DNA of 61,836 nt from a virus: positions 1 through 61,836 of IMG/VR virus record IMGVR_UViG_3300042386_001217; one strand, written 5' to 3'. The number at the start of each line of letters is the position of its first letter. Position 1 is the stretch's first letter. The translations under genes were made by a program, and so were the position numbers. Under the pieces are notes generated by a model. It had not been told where the DNA came from. It did not search any database and was given only the letters and a program-made list of their open reading frames with translations. Positions 19,379 to 27,366 of the stretch are shown here, piece by piece.

Positions 19379-20200
19379 TTAACTAAATAACATCCATTGT
19401 TGGACTTTTGGAACATTTGAATACATATCGTACCCAAGAGATTCAATGATTTCTTTAACCATATCAATAGAGTTAAACAAATCTTCGACAACAACGTATT
19501 CATTTGCAGTGTGGTATCTGTAGTACCCACAAGATACGTTAATACAAGAAACATTAAACCTTGCAGTGACCTGTGATACATCGGTATAAGGGTGTTGCAT
19601 CAATCTACGGTTTTGACCAATATACTTTTCAAGTAACGGTTCAACCTTATCAAAGAAATCAGAATCCCTATCAAACAATTTTACACCCCAACAATATTCG
19701 GTAATCATGTAGTTTTCAGGAGCGTCAAACTGAATACCGTAACCTACATTACTGAAAAATTCAGGGTCGGCTTTTCTTGAGCCGTGACAACCAGTTTCTT
19801 CAGAAACAAATAACGCAACTTTCAAAACAGGTAATTGTTCTAACAAATCCAAACAAGCGTACACGCCGCACTTATCGTCACCACCAATACCAACAGGCGC
19901 ACCTGTTTCTTTATGATATGCTTTAAGCGATAATTTGTCTTCACCTGAATAGTTTGGTAACATTTCTTCTCTAACCACCATTTCGGTAATTGAGTGTACC
20001 GTGTCTGTATGAGCAATCACACAAGGATAATAATCCGCAACACCTTTGGTTACGTAGATATTACCGTTTTCTTGTACTTTGTAGTCGTATCCCTTTGTAC
20101 TTAAGTAATTTACCAAATACTCAATCATGAGTTCTTCTTGATAAGTTTTGGTTGGTATGGATAATACCTCTTTTAAATGTTCTATCTTTTGCGGTGTCAT
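19379..20200 (-). CDS. M20-family (peptidase T-like) metallopeptidase
   Basis: 273 residues from ATG 20200. Metal/catalytic motifs: AHTDTVH, GIGGDDKCGVYA, SEETGCHGS, QFDAPE and a C-terminal RYHTANEYV; these are the two-zinc M20 pattern of aminopeptidases and tripeptidases. It would trim short peptides in the cytoplasm, possibly those released by ClpC-ClpP, a link suggested only by adjacency. Start chosen because the minus-strand box TATCTTTG (20208-20215) ends 7 nt before this ATG; longer readings start with TTG or inside the box. Confidence 0.8.
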   Translation of the reverse strand: MTPQKIEHLKEVLSIPTKTYQEELMIEYLVNYLSTKGYDYKVQENGNIYVTKGVADYYPCVIAHTDTVHSITEMVVREEMLPNYSGEDKLSLKAYHKETGAPVGIGGDDKCGVYACLDLLEQLPVLKVALFVSEETGCHGSRKADPEFFSNVGYGIQFDAPENYMITEYCWGVKLFDRDSDFFDKVEPLLEKYIGQNRRLMQHPYTDVSQVTARFNVSCINVSCGYYRYHTANEYVVVEDLFNSIDMVKEIIESLGYDMYSNVPKVQQWMLFS

Positions 20201-20207
20201 ATACATG

Positions 20208-20215
20208 CAAAGATA
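20208..20215 (-). promoter_or_regulatory. host-type -7 box for the peptidase gene
   Basis: TATCTTTG on the minus strand, followed after 7 nt by the ATG. Confidence 0.6.
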
Positions 20216-20223
20216 CAAAAAAA

Positions 20224-22068
20224 TTATATAATATCAAAAAGTTTGTAATTTTTCAACAAAGTTTCCAGTTGTTCTAAACTAACGAGTAATCTTTTTCTTT
20301 TGTAACCCTTAGTAAGTTCAATTAACACTTCATTTTGTGGTTCAACACCAACTATCTCAAAATAAGTGTCAGGTTGTGTTGGTATATTTTTTCTAACGTT
20401 GAATCCGAAATTTTTAACAATGTAATCAACAATTTTAGAATACTCATCAATATCATCAAATAACCCGTCTTCATTATCCATAATACTATCGTACAGTTTT
20501 TCAATTTCACCTCTTATATCACTATTAAGTTCTGAAACTAAAGTGTCCTCGTCACGATACTCATAAGAATTTTCTATAACATCAGGAAGACTTAAAGTTG
20601 TAATTGACATGGCAATCGTCTTTTCTATTGAGTTTTTTGGGTCCGAATTTTCTTCATAAAGTTTTAACATGTCTTCAACACTGATAGAATAACTTTTAAA
20701 ACACTTAATCATCTTAATACCCAAAGGTCCCAAACAATCACAAAATTCGTCTTTAATAGCCTGTTCCAATCCTACTTCATAAGCTCTATCAGATGCCATT
20801 GAATAAGAACTAATCATATCATCTTTGAATCTATCATAAGTTCCAAGAATTTGGGCCATTTCTTTATAAACTTCCCAATTTCTGCGTTCTTCTGTTTCAA
20901 GAAAATCAAAACTAGGTCTTAATATTTTTACAATCTTTTTTAATTTTCCCAAATTTTCATCATCCAAATAACCAAACATATAACCCTCATCAAATTCTTC
21001 TTTCGCGGTATAAGAATCGGTCCACTCTCTTGATGAATACCCATAAGAGTATGATGTAATAGCAATCATTTCAGATATTGTATAATCGTATAGTTCGTAT
21101 TTGAATAACTTGAAGTATTCTTCATTGTCTTCGAACATCATGAATAATGTTCCGTTTTCAATTTCAAAATTGGTGTTAGGTAAAAAAACCTCATCTTCTT
21201 TTATTTTACCTTCTTGGTACTTTTTAAGTATTTGGTATTCGTTTGTTGAAATGTTTAATATATCATCCAAAATTAAATTAATACCTGGCATTTTTTCGAA
21301 CATAATATCGAAAGTAGACCTAGCATCCTGTTGGTCCCAAACTTCAGTACTTTCTTTTTTGTTGTTTGGTATTCTTAATGCAAACTTACCATATTTTCTG
21401 TCATTACTTTTTTTATTAATGACATAAACAAATTTTGAACTTCTAGTATAATCTTCAAAATGTCTATCCGTATCTCTTGATGATACACACCATTTTGTAC
21501 CCGCACCATACACACATGATGCTGTGTAACTCAAAGGTTGGACAATTAGGTAATTAGCATCTTCGTATAATTTTTTGGATTCTTTTTTGGCTTTTTTAAT
21601 TTCGTCTTTAGCGAATGTATATTCTTTGATATGTTTATAATATTCTCGAAGTGCATTTATACTATCATAAGAATTAATATCTTTTGGTGCTTTTAATATT
21701 TTGTCGTACACCAATGCAAAATTTTGTAAGTCACCATTTTTTAATCTATTTTGAAAATCTGTCTCAATACCCTTATTAGTCCTTTTTTCAATCAACTCCA
21801 TGTATGTAGATATATCAAACATGGTATCATCTAATGAATACGGATTCAATCCAGGATTTAATTCTATTTGTCTAAATAGCCAAGGGATGTATTTTTTGGT
21901 TGGGCTCAAATCTCGGTCCCAAATCAAACGAAACAATTCGTCTTTGTTTTCTTCAGTTGTCCTTGTCGGCCAATTAATATTCAAACTTTTGAATTTGGTT
22001 AATAAATCAGAGCGTCGGTCTTCAACCAATAACATTGACATTACTTCATTAATAACATTTTCTGACAT
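20224..22068 (-). CDS. YGAGTKWC-family protein, complete
   Basis: 614 residues from the second of two tandem ATGs (22068), which is 5 nt from TATTTAT; the first would be only 2 nt away. LLVEDRRSDLLTKFK (13-27) aligns with ILSEGRKEDVYNKFK of the 59233 gene. The signature PLSYTASCVYGAGTKWC ends at residue 194, followed by SSRDTDRHFEDYTRSSKFVYVI and KYGKFALRI. The remainder is acidic and helical. Function unknown; conserved Cys/Trp could be a metal or catalytic site. Both N-terminus and signature are shared with the paralogue. Confidence 0.8.
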   Translation of the reverse strand: MSENVINEVMSMLLVEDRRSDLLTKFKSLNINWPTRTTEENKDELFRLIWDRDLSPTKKYIPWLFRQIELNPGLNPYSLDDTMFDISTYMELIEKRTNKGIETDFQNRLKNGDLQNFALVYDKILKAPKDINSYDSINALREYYKHIKEYTFAKDEIKKAKKESKKLYEDANYLIVQPLSYTASCVYGAGTKWCVSSRDTDRHFEDYTRSSKFVYVINKKSNDRKYGKFALRIPNNKKESTEVWDQQDARSTFDIMFEKMPGINLILDDILNISTNEYQILKKYQEGKIKEDEVFLPNTNFEIENGTLFMMFEDNEEYFKLFKYELYDYTISEMIAITSYSYGYSSREWTDSYTAKEEFDEGYMFGYLDDENLGKLKKIVKILRPSFDFLETEERRNWEVYKEMAQILGTYDRFKDDMISSYSMASDRAYEVGLEQAIKDEFCDCLGPLGIKMIKCFKSYSISVEDMLKLYEENSDPKNSIEKTIAMSITTLSLPDVIENSYEYRDEDTLVSELNSDIRGEIEKLYDSIMDNEDGLFDDIDEYSKIVDYIVKNFGFNVRKNIPTQPDTYFEIVGVEPQNEVLIELTKGYKRKRLLVSLEQLETLLKNYKLFDII

Positions 22069-22073
22069 CATAA

Positions 22074-22080
22074 ATAAATA
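22074..22080 (-). promoter_or_regulatory. TATTTAT late-type box
   Basis: 5 nt before ATG 22068. Confidence 0.6.
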
Positions 22081-22086
22081 CTTTGA

Positions 22087-22134
22087 TTTGTTTGTTTGAG
22101 AATATATTTATATCTTTGTAAACAAGTTCTTTGA
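22087..22134 (+). promoter_or_regulatory. promoter and boxA-like leader of the tmRNA gene
   Basis: TTTG (22087-22090), 20 nt, TATCTTTG (22111-22118), then GTTCTTTGA at 22126-22134, like the boxA seen before the tRNA arrays. Confidence 0.65.
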
Positions 22135-22140
22135 AAATAT

Positions 22141-22528
22141 GGGGGTGAAATAGAATCGATTGGCGTGATTAATGAATGGACGCACGTATGAGCTGAATTA
22201 ACTCATTAAAAACTGATTTAAACAATTAAACGGCAACGTTTTGAACAAAATGGCTGCTTGCGGTTTAATCCGTGAGGAAGCTGCTGTTGTAGCCTAATCG
22301 GCACAACACACTCAGGTCGGGAGACATATAACCTAGGAACAGAAGTCTTTTAAGATGTGGTTTCTATCTCAAAAGGAACAAAAGGGTGTAGTTCACCTTA
22401 AGGACTACCACCGTCGCTGAGCGGTGTGAAAACTCAGATATTTTGGAACATTAGAAAATGTTAACCTAAACGTGTAGGGTCTATTTTTTAGGGCGAACAA
22501 GACCGCAGGGCAGTACTGCGCATCTCCA
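22141..22528 (+). ncRNA. ssrA: tmRNA (transfer-messenger RNA), phage-encoded
   Basis: 388-nt RNA that rescues stalled ribosomes. The 5' end GGGGGTGAAATAGAATCGA matches the tmRNA pattern GGGGCUGAUUCUGGAUUCGA; GGGGGTG pairs with CATCTCC (22521-22527) as a 7-bp acceptor stem with discriminator A and no encoded CCA. CGCAG/CTGCG forms a T-stem but the loop GGCAGTA lacks the usual TTCRA. Tag frame: TTAAAC then GGC AAC GTT TTG (from 22232), ending GAG GAA GCT GCT GTT GTA GCC TAA (22297), 21 codons, C-terminal EEAAVVA. Own promoter and terminator. Confidence 0.85.
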
Positions 22529-22540
22529 CTTAATTCTACA

Positions 22541-22570
22541 AAAGTGGTCTATATTGACCACTTTTTTTTT
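22541..22570 (+). terminator. tmRNA terminator
   Basis: AAAGTGGTC / GACCACTTT, 6-nt loop, long T-run. Confidence 0.9.
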
Positions 22571-22600
22571 GTAAATATAAAAAATTGTCGTACCTTTGTA
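22568..22600 (+). promoter_or_regulatory. host-type promoter
   Basis: TTTG at the end of the tmRNA terminator T-run, 19 nt, TACCTTTG (22591-22598). Leader TTGTTAATCACC is shared with the next gene. Confidence 0.65.
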
Positions 22601-22618
22601 TTGTTAATCACCAACATT

Positions 22619-23044
22619 ATGAAAAACATCATCAATACCACCGACATCAAAACCGTAAACTTCATAGGAGGTCGCAAAGGCCAGTTCCGTGTAATCGTAA
22701 AATCCAGAGGGGGTTTCATGATTACCGTAGATTCACGATATAATCAAGACGAATATTACAGTAAAAACCCAGCATCAATCTTGTCAGAATACCAGAAAGG
22801 TGCAATCCAAACCATCCAGTTCAAAGCAGAAGGTACCGACCATTGGTTAACCGTATTTGCTCGTTCAGGTAAAAAGGTATTTTTCATCGATGAAGATATG
22901 TTGAGAAATGTAACTGTCGGAGTTATCAACAGTTTCTTCTTGAATACCAACTTGTATAACCAAAATCAATATCAAGCGGTTAATGCAAAAACTTGGGCCT
23001 GCATGGCATACGTAATGAACGAACCTGAATTGGTGATGGCGTAA
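22619..23044 (+). CDS. hypothetical protein
   Basis: 141 residues from ATG 22619 (the in-frame extension upstream runs into the tmRNA terminator and is rejected). Mixed alpha/beta with GGRKGQFRVIVKSRGGFMI and DHWLTVFARSGKKVFFIDED; no known family. Transcribed alone from a host-type promoter and closed by its own terminator. Its 5' leader is nearly identical to that of the next gene, hinting at common regulation. Confidence 0.65.
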   Translation: MKNIINTTDIKTVNFIGGRKGQFRVIVKSRGGFMITVDSRYNQDEYYSKNPASILSEYQKGAIQTIQFKAEGTDHWLTVFARSGKKVFFIDEDMLRNVTVGVINSFFLNTNLYNQNQYQAVNAKTWACMAYVMNEPELVMA

Positions 23045-23063
23045 GATAAATAACACAAAATTA

Positions 23064-23089
23064 CTCCACTTAAAAAGTGGGGTTTTTTT
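23064..23089 (+). terminator. terminator
   Basis: CTCCACTT / AAGTGGGG-type stem with a short A loop and T-run after the 22619 gene. Confidence 0.85.
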
Positions 23090-23123
23090 GTGCAATAAAT
23101 TTTTTTAATTCAGAAATTATCCG

Positions 23124-23131
23124 TAACTTTG
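23124..23131 (+). promoter_or_regulatory. host-type -7 box with shared leader
   Basis: TAACTTTG followed by TATTGTTAATCACC, the same leader as at 22599; no clear -33 element. Confidence 0.5.
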
Positions 23132-23151
23132 TATTGTTAATCACCACCACT

Positions 23152-23892
23152 ATGAACACCATCACTAAACACAACACCAAAGTAAGAAACTATCAGGGTC
23201 AGAACTCTTTCATCACAAAAATGAAAGAAGTAGTAAACAAATGGGGTGGCTTGACCGAAAGACAAGCCATGGCAGTAGAAAAAGCTTTTGCAGAACCCGC
23301 TAAAAAAGTGGAATTGGAATTCCTCCCTGAGCGTATCAAAACTATCGTACAGTACAAAGGTGAGAATACTTTTGTAATGGATATCAAAGCAAAGTTCGAA
23401 AAATGGGGAACTTTGACCGACGCTCAAATCAACGCAGCAAACAAGGCGATTGTTCGTGAAGAAGAAGCAAAACAACGTATGGATGTGAACATCGACGTGA
23501 TTGGTGAAACCATCGTGGTTGGTCGTAACACAGGTGAAACCTTGAAAAAACAAAAGGGTTTACAGTTCAACCCAATGTTGTTGGATATCACTGAGGTTGT
23601 TACCTTAACTGCAAAAGCGGTAAAGTTCAAAGGTAAATTGACCACCAAAAACTGTGGTGTGTGTAAGTCTTGTGGTCGTACCTTGACCGATGAGTTCTCT
23701 CGTTTGACAGGATACGGTAAGACATGTGCAAAACACATGGGTGTTGAATACATCAAGGACAAATCTGAAGTTGAGCGTTTTAACAAGGATGTTCTTGCAA
23801 AGATTGAGGAAATCGGTGAGATGGAGTTTTGGGTTCCTCGTCGTCAAATCAAAGTATGGAACGGTGATTCTGCAATCTTATTGAAATTCTAA
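23152..23892 (+). CDS. two-repeat protein with DUF6011-like zinc finger
   Basis: 246 residues from ATG 23152. Two tandem ~60-residue repeats, NYQGQNSFITKMKEVVNKWG and QYKGENTFVMDIKAKFEKWG, each followed by LT-x-x-Q-x-x-A-x-x-KA. The C-terminal part has C-G-V-C-K-S-C-G-R-T-L then SRLTGYGKTCAKH, a probable four-Cys zinc site like DUF6011. Probable nucleic-acid-associated protein, but the role is unknown. Followed directly by the glycosylase-like gene (2-nt gap), so likely one operon. Confidence 0.7.
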   Translation: MNTITKHNTKVRNYQGQNSFITKMKEVVNKWGGLTERQAMAVEKAFAEPAKKVELEFLPERIKTIVQYKGENTFVMDIKAKFEKWGTLTDAQINAANKAIVREEEAKQRMDVNIDVIGETIVVGRNTGETLKKQKGLQFNPMLLDITEVVTLTAKAVKFKGKLTTKNCGVCKSCGRTLTDEFSRLTGYGKTCAKHMGVEYIKDKSEVERFNKDVLAKIEEIGEMEFWVPRRQIKVWNGDSAILLKF

Positions 23893-23893
23893 T

Positions 23894-24367
23894 ATGCAGA
23901 CATTCCTTCCTTATCCCGACTTTAAAGATAGTTTCCGAGCCTTAGACAACAAAAGGCTCGGAAAACAAAGGGTTGAAACATTTCAAATTATTAACGCAAT
24001 CTTGGGGCGACCTCGTAAGGATGGTCGTCCCTACAAAGGATGGATAAACCATCCTTGTTCTGTTATGTGGAAAGACCACGTACCAGCTCTTCAGATGTAT
24101 TATAATGAATGTATTGAGGTTTGGGTTGAACGTGGGTTTAAAAACACAATGCAAAGGGAAGAATACGTTGGTGATATTGTTCTACCTGATTGGATTGGTT
24201 ATGAAGAATTCCACTCATCCCACAGAGCTAATCTATTAAGAAAGGATTTTGACTTCTATTCAAAGTTTGGATGGACCGAAAATCCTGAAGACCCTTACAT
24301 TTGGCACGATGAAAAAAAACTATGGTATAAACAAATGGTTGGTACCAATGAAAGAGTTTATATTTGA
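23894..24367 (+). CDS. pyrimidine-dimer glycosylase-like protein (MSMEG_6728 / endonuclease V type)
   Basis: 157 residues beginning MQTFLPYPDFKDSFRALDNKRLGKQRVE. MQTFLPY, LD-x-x-RLGKQRVE and HP-x-x-x-MW are hallmarks of the Pyr_excise/MSMEG_6728 family related to T4 endonuclease V (DenV), which cleaves glycosidic bonds at UV dimers. Normal family length. Cotranscribed with the zinc-finger gene upstream and followed by an HNH gene. Activity inferred from family. Confidence 0.75.
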   Translation: MQTFLPYPDFKDSFRALDNKRLGKQRVETFQIINAILGRPRKDGRPYKGWINHPCSVMWKDHVPALQMYYNECIEVWVERGFKNTMQREEYVGDIVLPDWIGYEEFHSSHRANLLRKDFDFYSKFGWTENPEDPYIWHDEKKLWYKQMVGTNERVYI

Positions 24368-24404
24368 TTATTACTTTGATAATACTTATGTTTAGAACAA
24401 TTAT

Positions 24405-24902
24405 ATGGAAACAGTACTTGTATTAAATTACGACTATACACCTTTGAATGTAACTTCTTTACGTAGGGGATTTGTATTGGTTGATAAGGGTAAGGCTGAA
24501 GTTCTTAGGGAATATGAAAACCCTATCATGACCACAGTTGGAAATTTTATTAGACCTCTGATTATACGTCTTCTGAAGTACATTAAATTTAGAAGAAAAA
24601 GAGATATCAAGATATCAAGGGCAAGAATTTATCAAAGAGATAAATACGTTTGCGTATATTGCGGCGGTAATAAAAAACTTACAATCGACCACGTAATTCC
24701 TAAATCAAGGGGAGGTGAAAACTCATGGGAAAACATGGTTACTTGTTGTTTTGATTGTAATTCAAGGAAGGGAAATAAAACACCAAAAGAAGCAAACATG
24801 ACTTTAAGGGTAAAACCTTATGAACCATCAGTCTTTTCTGAGTTGGTGGCAGGTCGTGCTTCAAAAATTTGGGAAGATTTTCAGCTTGAAATGTTTGGAT
24901 AA
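24405..24902 (+). CDS. HNH endonuclease
   Basis: 165 residues. Typical HNH: CVYCGG (first zinc pair), LTIDHVIPKSRGGENSWENMV (His/Asn of the ββα-Me core) and CCFDCNSRKGN (second pair). The N-terminal ~80 residues (LVLNYDYTPLNVTSLRRGFVLV) are the usual partner in a widespread McrA-like bacterial/phage family. Could be a restriction-like or homing nuclease; no intron or intein is visible nearby. Confidence 0.85.
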   Translation: METVLVLNYDYTPLNVTSLRRGFVLVDKGKAEVLREYENPIMTTVGNFIRPLIIRLLKYIKFRRKRDIKISRARIYQRDKYVCVYCGGNKKLTIDHVIPKSRGGENSWENMVTCCFDCNSRKGNKTPKEANMTLRVKPYEPSVFSELVAGRASKIWEDFQLEMFG

Positions 24903-24924
24903 TTTAAATTCTTTCGTATATTTG
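24894..24924 (+). promoter_or_regulatory. promoter of tRNA-Leu(UAA)
   Basis: TTTG (24894-24897), 19 nt, TATATTTG (24917-24924). Confidence 0.65.
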
Positions 24925-24946
24925 TAAAAGAATTGTTATTTGAATT

Positions 24947-25032
24947 GCTCGGGTGGCGGAATAGGTAGACGCGCTGGACTTAAAATCCAGTTGTCCGAAA
25001 AGACAGTACGGGTTCGATTCCCGTCCCGAGTA
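24947..25032 (+). tRNA. tRNA-Leu(UAA)
   Basis: Cloverleaf with GCTCGGG/CCCGAGT acceptor, loop CTTAAAA (anticodon TAA), class II variable arm and T-loop TTCGATT; CCA not encoded. A stand-alone gene with its own promoter and terminator. Confidence 0.95.
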
Positions 25033-25039
25033 CTAATAA

Positions 25040-25068
25040 AAAAAAGGTGTCTCTCGACACCTTTTTTT
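25040..25068 (+). terminator. tRNA-Leu terminator
   Basis: GGTGTC / GACACC, 4-nt loop, A-run and T-run; could also serve the minus-strand gene at 25118. Confidence 0.9.
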
Positions 25069-25117
25069 AGATTTAGGACCCCTCCTCTCTTGTTTTAAAG
25101 TTTATTCCGATAAAGAA

Positions 25118-25762
25118 TTAACCTGTTACGGTTGTTCTTATTTTATCGGCTAACTTTTCATCTCTATCTTGGATGCCCTTGAGAGTGTCGGATATTTGTG
25201 AACTTATTTTTCCTGACAAGTTACTTTTAAAACTTGAATCATCAAGTAATTTATTTAATGCGTTTCTTAATTCTGTTCCAGCGGTTCCCATTTCTTGGTC
25301 GACACCAGTTTTTAAAACATTGTCTCTGAAACATTCAACATATGCGTGTGCAACTATTTCAGATACATAATCGTGGTCACTCATCAACTTTGAAATTTCG
25401 TCATTTGGAACTTCCATTATTGCTTCTTTAACACAGTCTTTTGATTGTTCATCAATTTTTAGATTTGAATTTATGTGGTCGGCAAATCTACTTTTAAATT
25501 CTACCATTAATGAATCATCTAAATCACCAAATAAAGATTTTAGAATATCAAAAACAGCTTCGTTAATTAACGAACTTGAAAAATTTCTTTTTTTGAAAGA
25601 ATTAACTTTATTAACAAGACTTTCAAAGACACAATCAAAATCTTCACAATTTTTCAAAGTAGAAAGATGTGAATTGATTATTTTTGATTCAATAATCAAA
25701 CTTTCTTTTTTTGTTTGATTTTCTGATATAAGTTCGTTATGTATTTTTTTTCTAAGACTCAT
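25118..25762 (-). CDS. hypothetical late protein
   Basis: 214 residues, helical and acidic. Begins MSLRKKIHNELISENQ; LISE-N is an [LI]-x-E site like the other late proteins here. TATTTAT lies 4 nt before the ATG. Last gene of the minus-strand late operon 25118-31089. No family recognised. Confidence 0.65.
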   Translation of the reverse strand: MSLRKKIHNELISENQTKKESLIIESKIINSHLSTLKNCEDFDCVFESLVNKVNSFKKRNFSSSLINEAVFDILKSLFGDLDDSLMVEFKSRFADHINSNLKIDEQSKDCVKEAIMEVPNDEISKLMSDHDYVSEIVAHAYVECFRDNVLKTGVDQEMGTAGTELRNALNKLLDDSSFKSNLSGKISSQISDTLKGIQDRDEKLADKIRTTVTG

Positions 25763-25766
25763 ATTG

Positions 25767-25773
25767 ATAAATA
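25767..25773 (-). promoter_or_regulatory. TATTTAT late-type box
   Basis: 4 nt before ATG 25762, in the middle of a late operon. Confidence 0.6.
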
Positions 25774-27357
25774 TTATGCAACTCCTGTTTCTGAGTTTTG
25801 AGTATTATTTAATGAATATATTTCAGTTTCCTCCATTCCAAATGGTTTTGGTAGATTTTCAATGTCTTTAACTCCACTTGTAAATAAATTTGTTAAACCA
25901 GATATTTTTGTTCTTCCGCTACGTAAAGTACCACAATACTTAATACCCTTTTTTATATTCTTAATCTCATCTGTTTCTGTTTTAATTTCTAACTCAGGAT
26001 TTGCCTTATATAAAGTCAATGTTTGTTTTACCAATTTTGGATATTCAGATAATAAAAACTTACAATAATCAAAATCAAGTTTTTCACCTTTGTCACCTGA
26101 TGCAACAATAACTCTTGCGTATTCTTTAACTCTACCAAAAGATTGAGGTAATTTTTTGTTTTCAACTGTCTTATTGTTAGTTGATGGACTAACTTGTGTT
26201 TGACCACTTTCTTTTTTTCTTTTATCAATCTCGTCTTTATATATAAAATCAATTAAATAAGTATCAATATAACCAGGGTCATTAGGATATGTTATTTTGT
26301 TATCCATTCTATATTTTTCAATTGCCTTATATAACATATCATCAAATAGTTGTGGGTTGGTACCTTCTGATGGTTTGGGTAAATTTATTTTTTTTCTTAT
26401 TTCATCAACAATAGGTGCTTTATCAGGAAAAAGTTTATCTTTACCCTTTGGTCTTATTGCACCAAATGATTGATTATATACCCTGAAATTTATTAAAGAG
26501 TTTGAATCTACATTACCCAAATCTTCATATTGTTTAACACCTCCTAATAATTTTTGACTTCCAGGTCCATCAATAACATTGAATACGGTTTGTTCAAATA
26601 ATAAATTAATTAAACCTTCGGATTTTCTAATAAAGAAATTTTCAAATATTTTTTTGTTTGTTGTCTTTGATAGTTCTGTTTCAATATTTGTATCACTTGT
26701 AACTATACCTGTAATTGCTCCCTGATAATATTCAATTACCGCTTCAATATATGAAAACAAAGGACTGTTATTATTATAGGATAATAAGTTTTTAGCTCTT
26801 TTTACCGTACTAATTACTTGTGGGTCTTCATTAAATTGAGCATTTTTTCTGGCGTTAAATGTATAAATAACCGCTCTATTATTATCTAAGAATGTTACTT
26901 TTTTTGCAACATCAATTATACCTTTTAATTGAGGGTCTGAACTTAAACTTTCTAAAGTTTCTTTTTGGGATTGTGAAACCCCATCTTGATTTACCGCACC
27001 ACCACTCTTATATGTGTTCCCATAAGTTGTCCACGCATTTTTAGTTAAATTACCACAAACACCATATCCCTGACCTTTATTTAATTTACCGTTGGGGTAT
27101 CCTGTTGCCCACCCCGCAGCGTTAATATCCAACCAATCTTGGAATTTTTTGACTTCATCAGTATTACCAACAGGACAAGCCTGTACTGGTGGAGGAGTAA
27201 CAACTTCTTTTTCTTTATAATACCAAACACCATCCTTTTCTTTTTTTTCAATATTTGGGTCTGTTATTTTCGCAGCCTTTTTCTTTCCCACAGCGCCTGA
27301 ACCTAATGAAATCCATCCATCACCTGGTTGTTCTAATATTAGTGAAACTAAACTCAT
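25774..27357 (-). CDS. late protein with peptidoglycan-binding-like domain
   Basis: 527 residues. Begins MSLVSLILEQPG ([LI]-x-E site). Residues ~65-110 contain VKKFQDWLD, GKLNKGQGYG and TKNAW, the same domain as in the 28745-30796 protein; it resembles PG_binding_1-type helical domains found in phage lysins. The rest is unassigned. Predicted virion-associated or lysis-related; no catalytic motif was seen. Confidence 0.65.
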   Translation of the reverse strand: MSLVSLILEQPGDGWISLGSGAVGKKKAAKITDPNIEKKEKDGVWYYKEKEVVTPPPVQACPVGNTDEVKKFQDWLDINAAGWATGYPNGKLNKGQGYGVCGNLTKNAWTTYGNTYKSGGAVNQDGVSQSQKETLESLSSDPQLKGIIDVAKKVTFLDNNRAVIYTFNARKNAQFNEDPQVISTVKRAKNLLSYNNNSPLFSYIEAVIEYYQGAITGIVTSDTNIETELSKTTNKKIFENFFIRKSEGLINLLFEQTVFNVIDGPGSQKLLGGVKQYEDLGNVDSNSLINFRVYNQSFGAIRPKGKDKLFPDKAPIVDEIRKKINLPKPSEGTNPQLFDDMLYKAIEKYRMDNKITYPNDPGYIDTYLIDFIYKDEIDKRKKESGQTQVSPSTNNKTVENKKLPQSFGRVKEYARVIVASGDKGEKLDFDYCKFLLSEYPKLVKQTLTLYKANPELEIKTETDEIKNIKKGIKYCGTLRSGRTKISGLTNLFTSGVKDIENLPKPFGMEETEIYSLNNTQNSETGVA

Positions 27358-27366
27358 TACTTATAA

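Noticed and set aside
24405-24902. HNH gene as an intron- or intein-borne homing endonuclease
   Set aside because: The adjacent genes are intact and not split; it looks free-standing.
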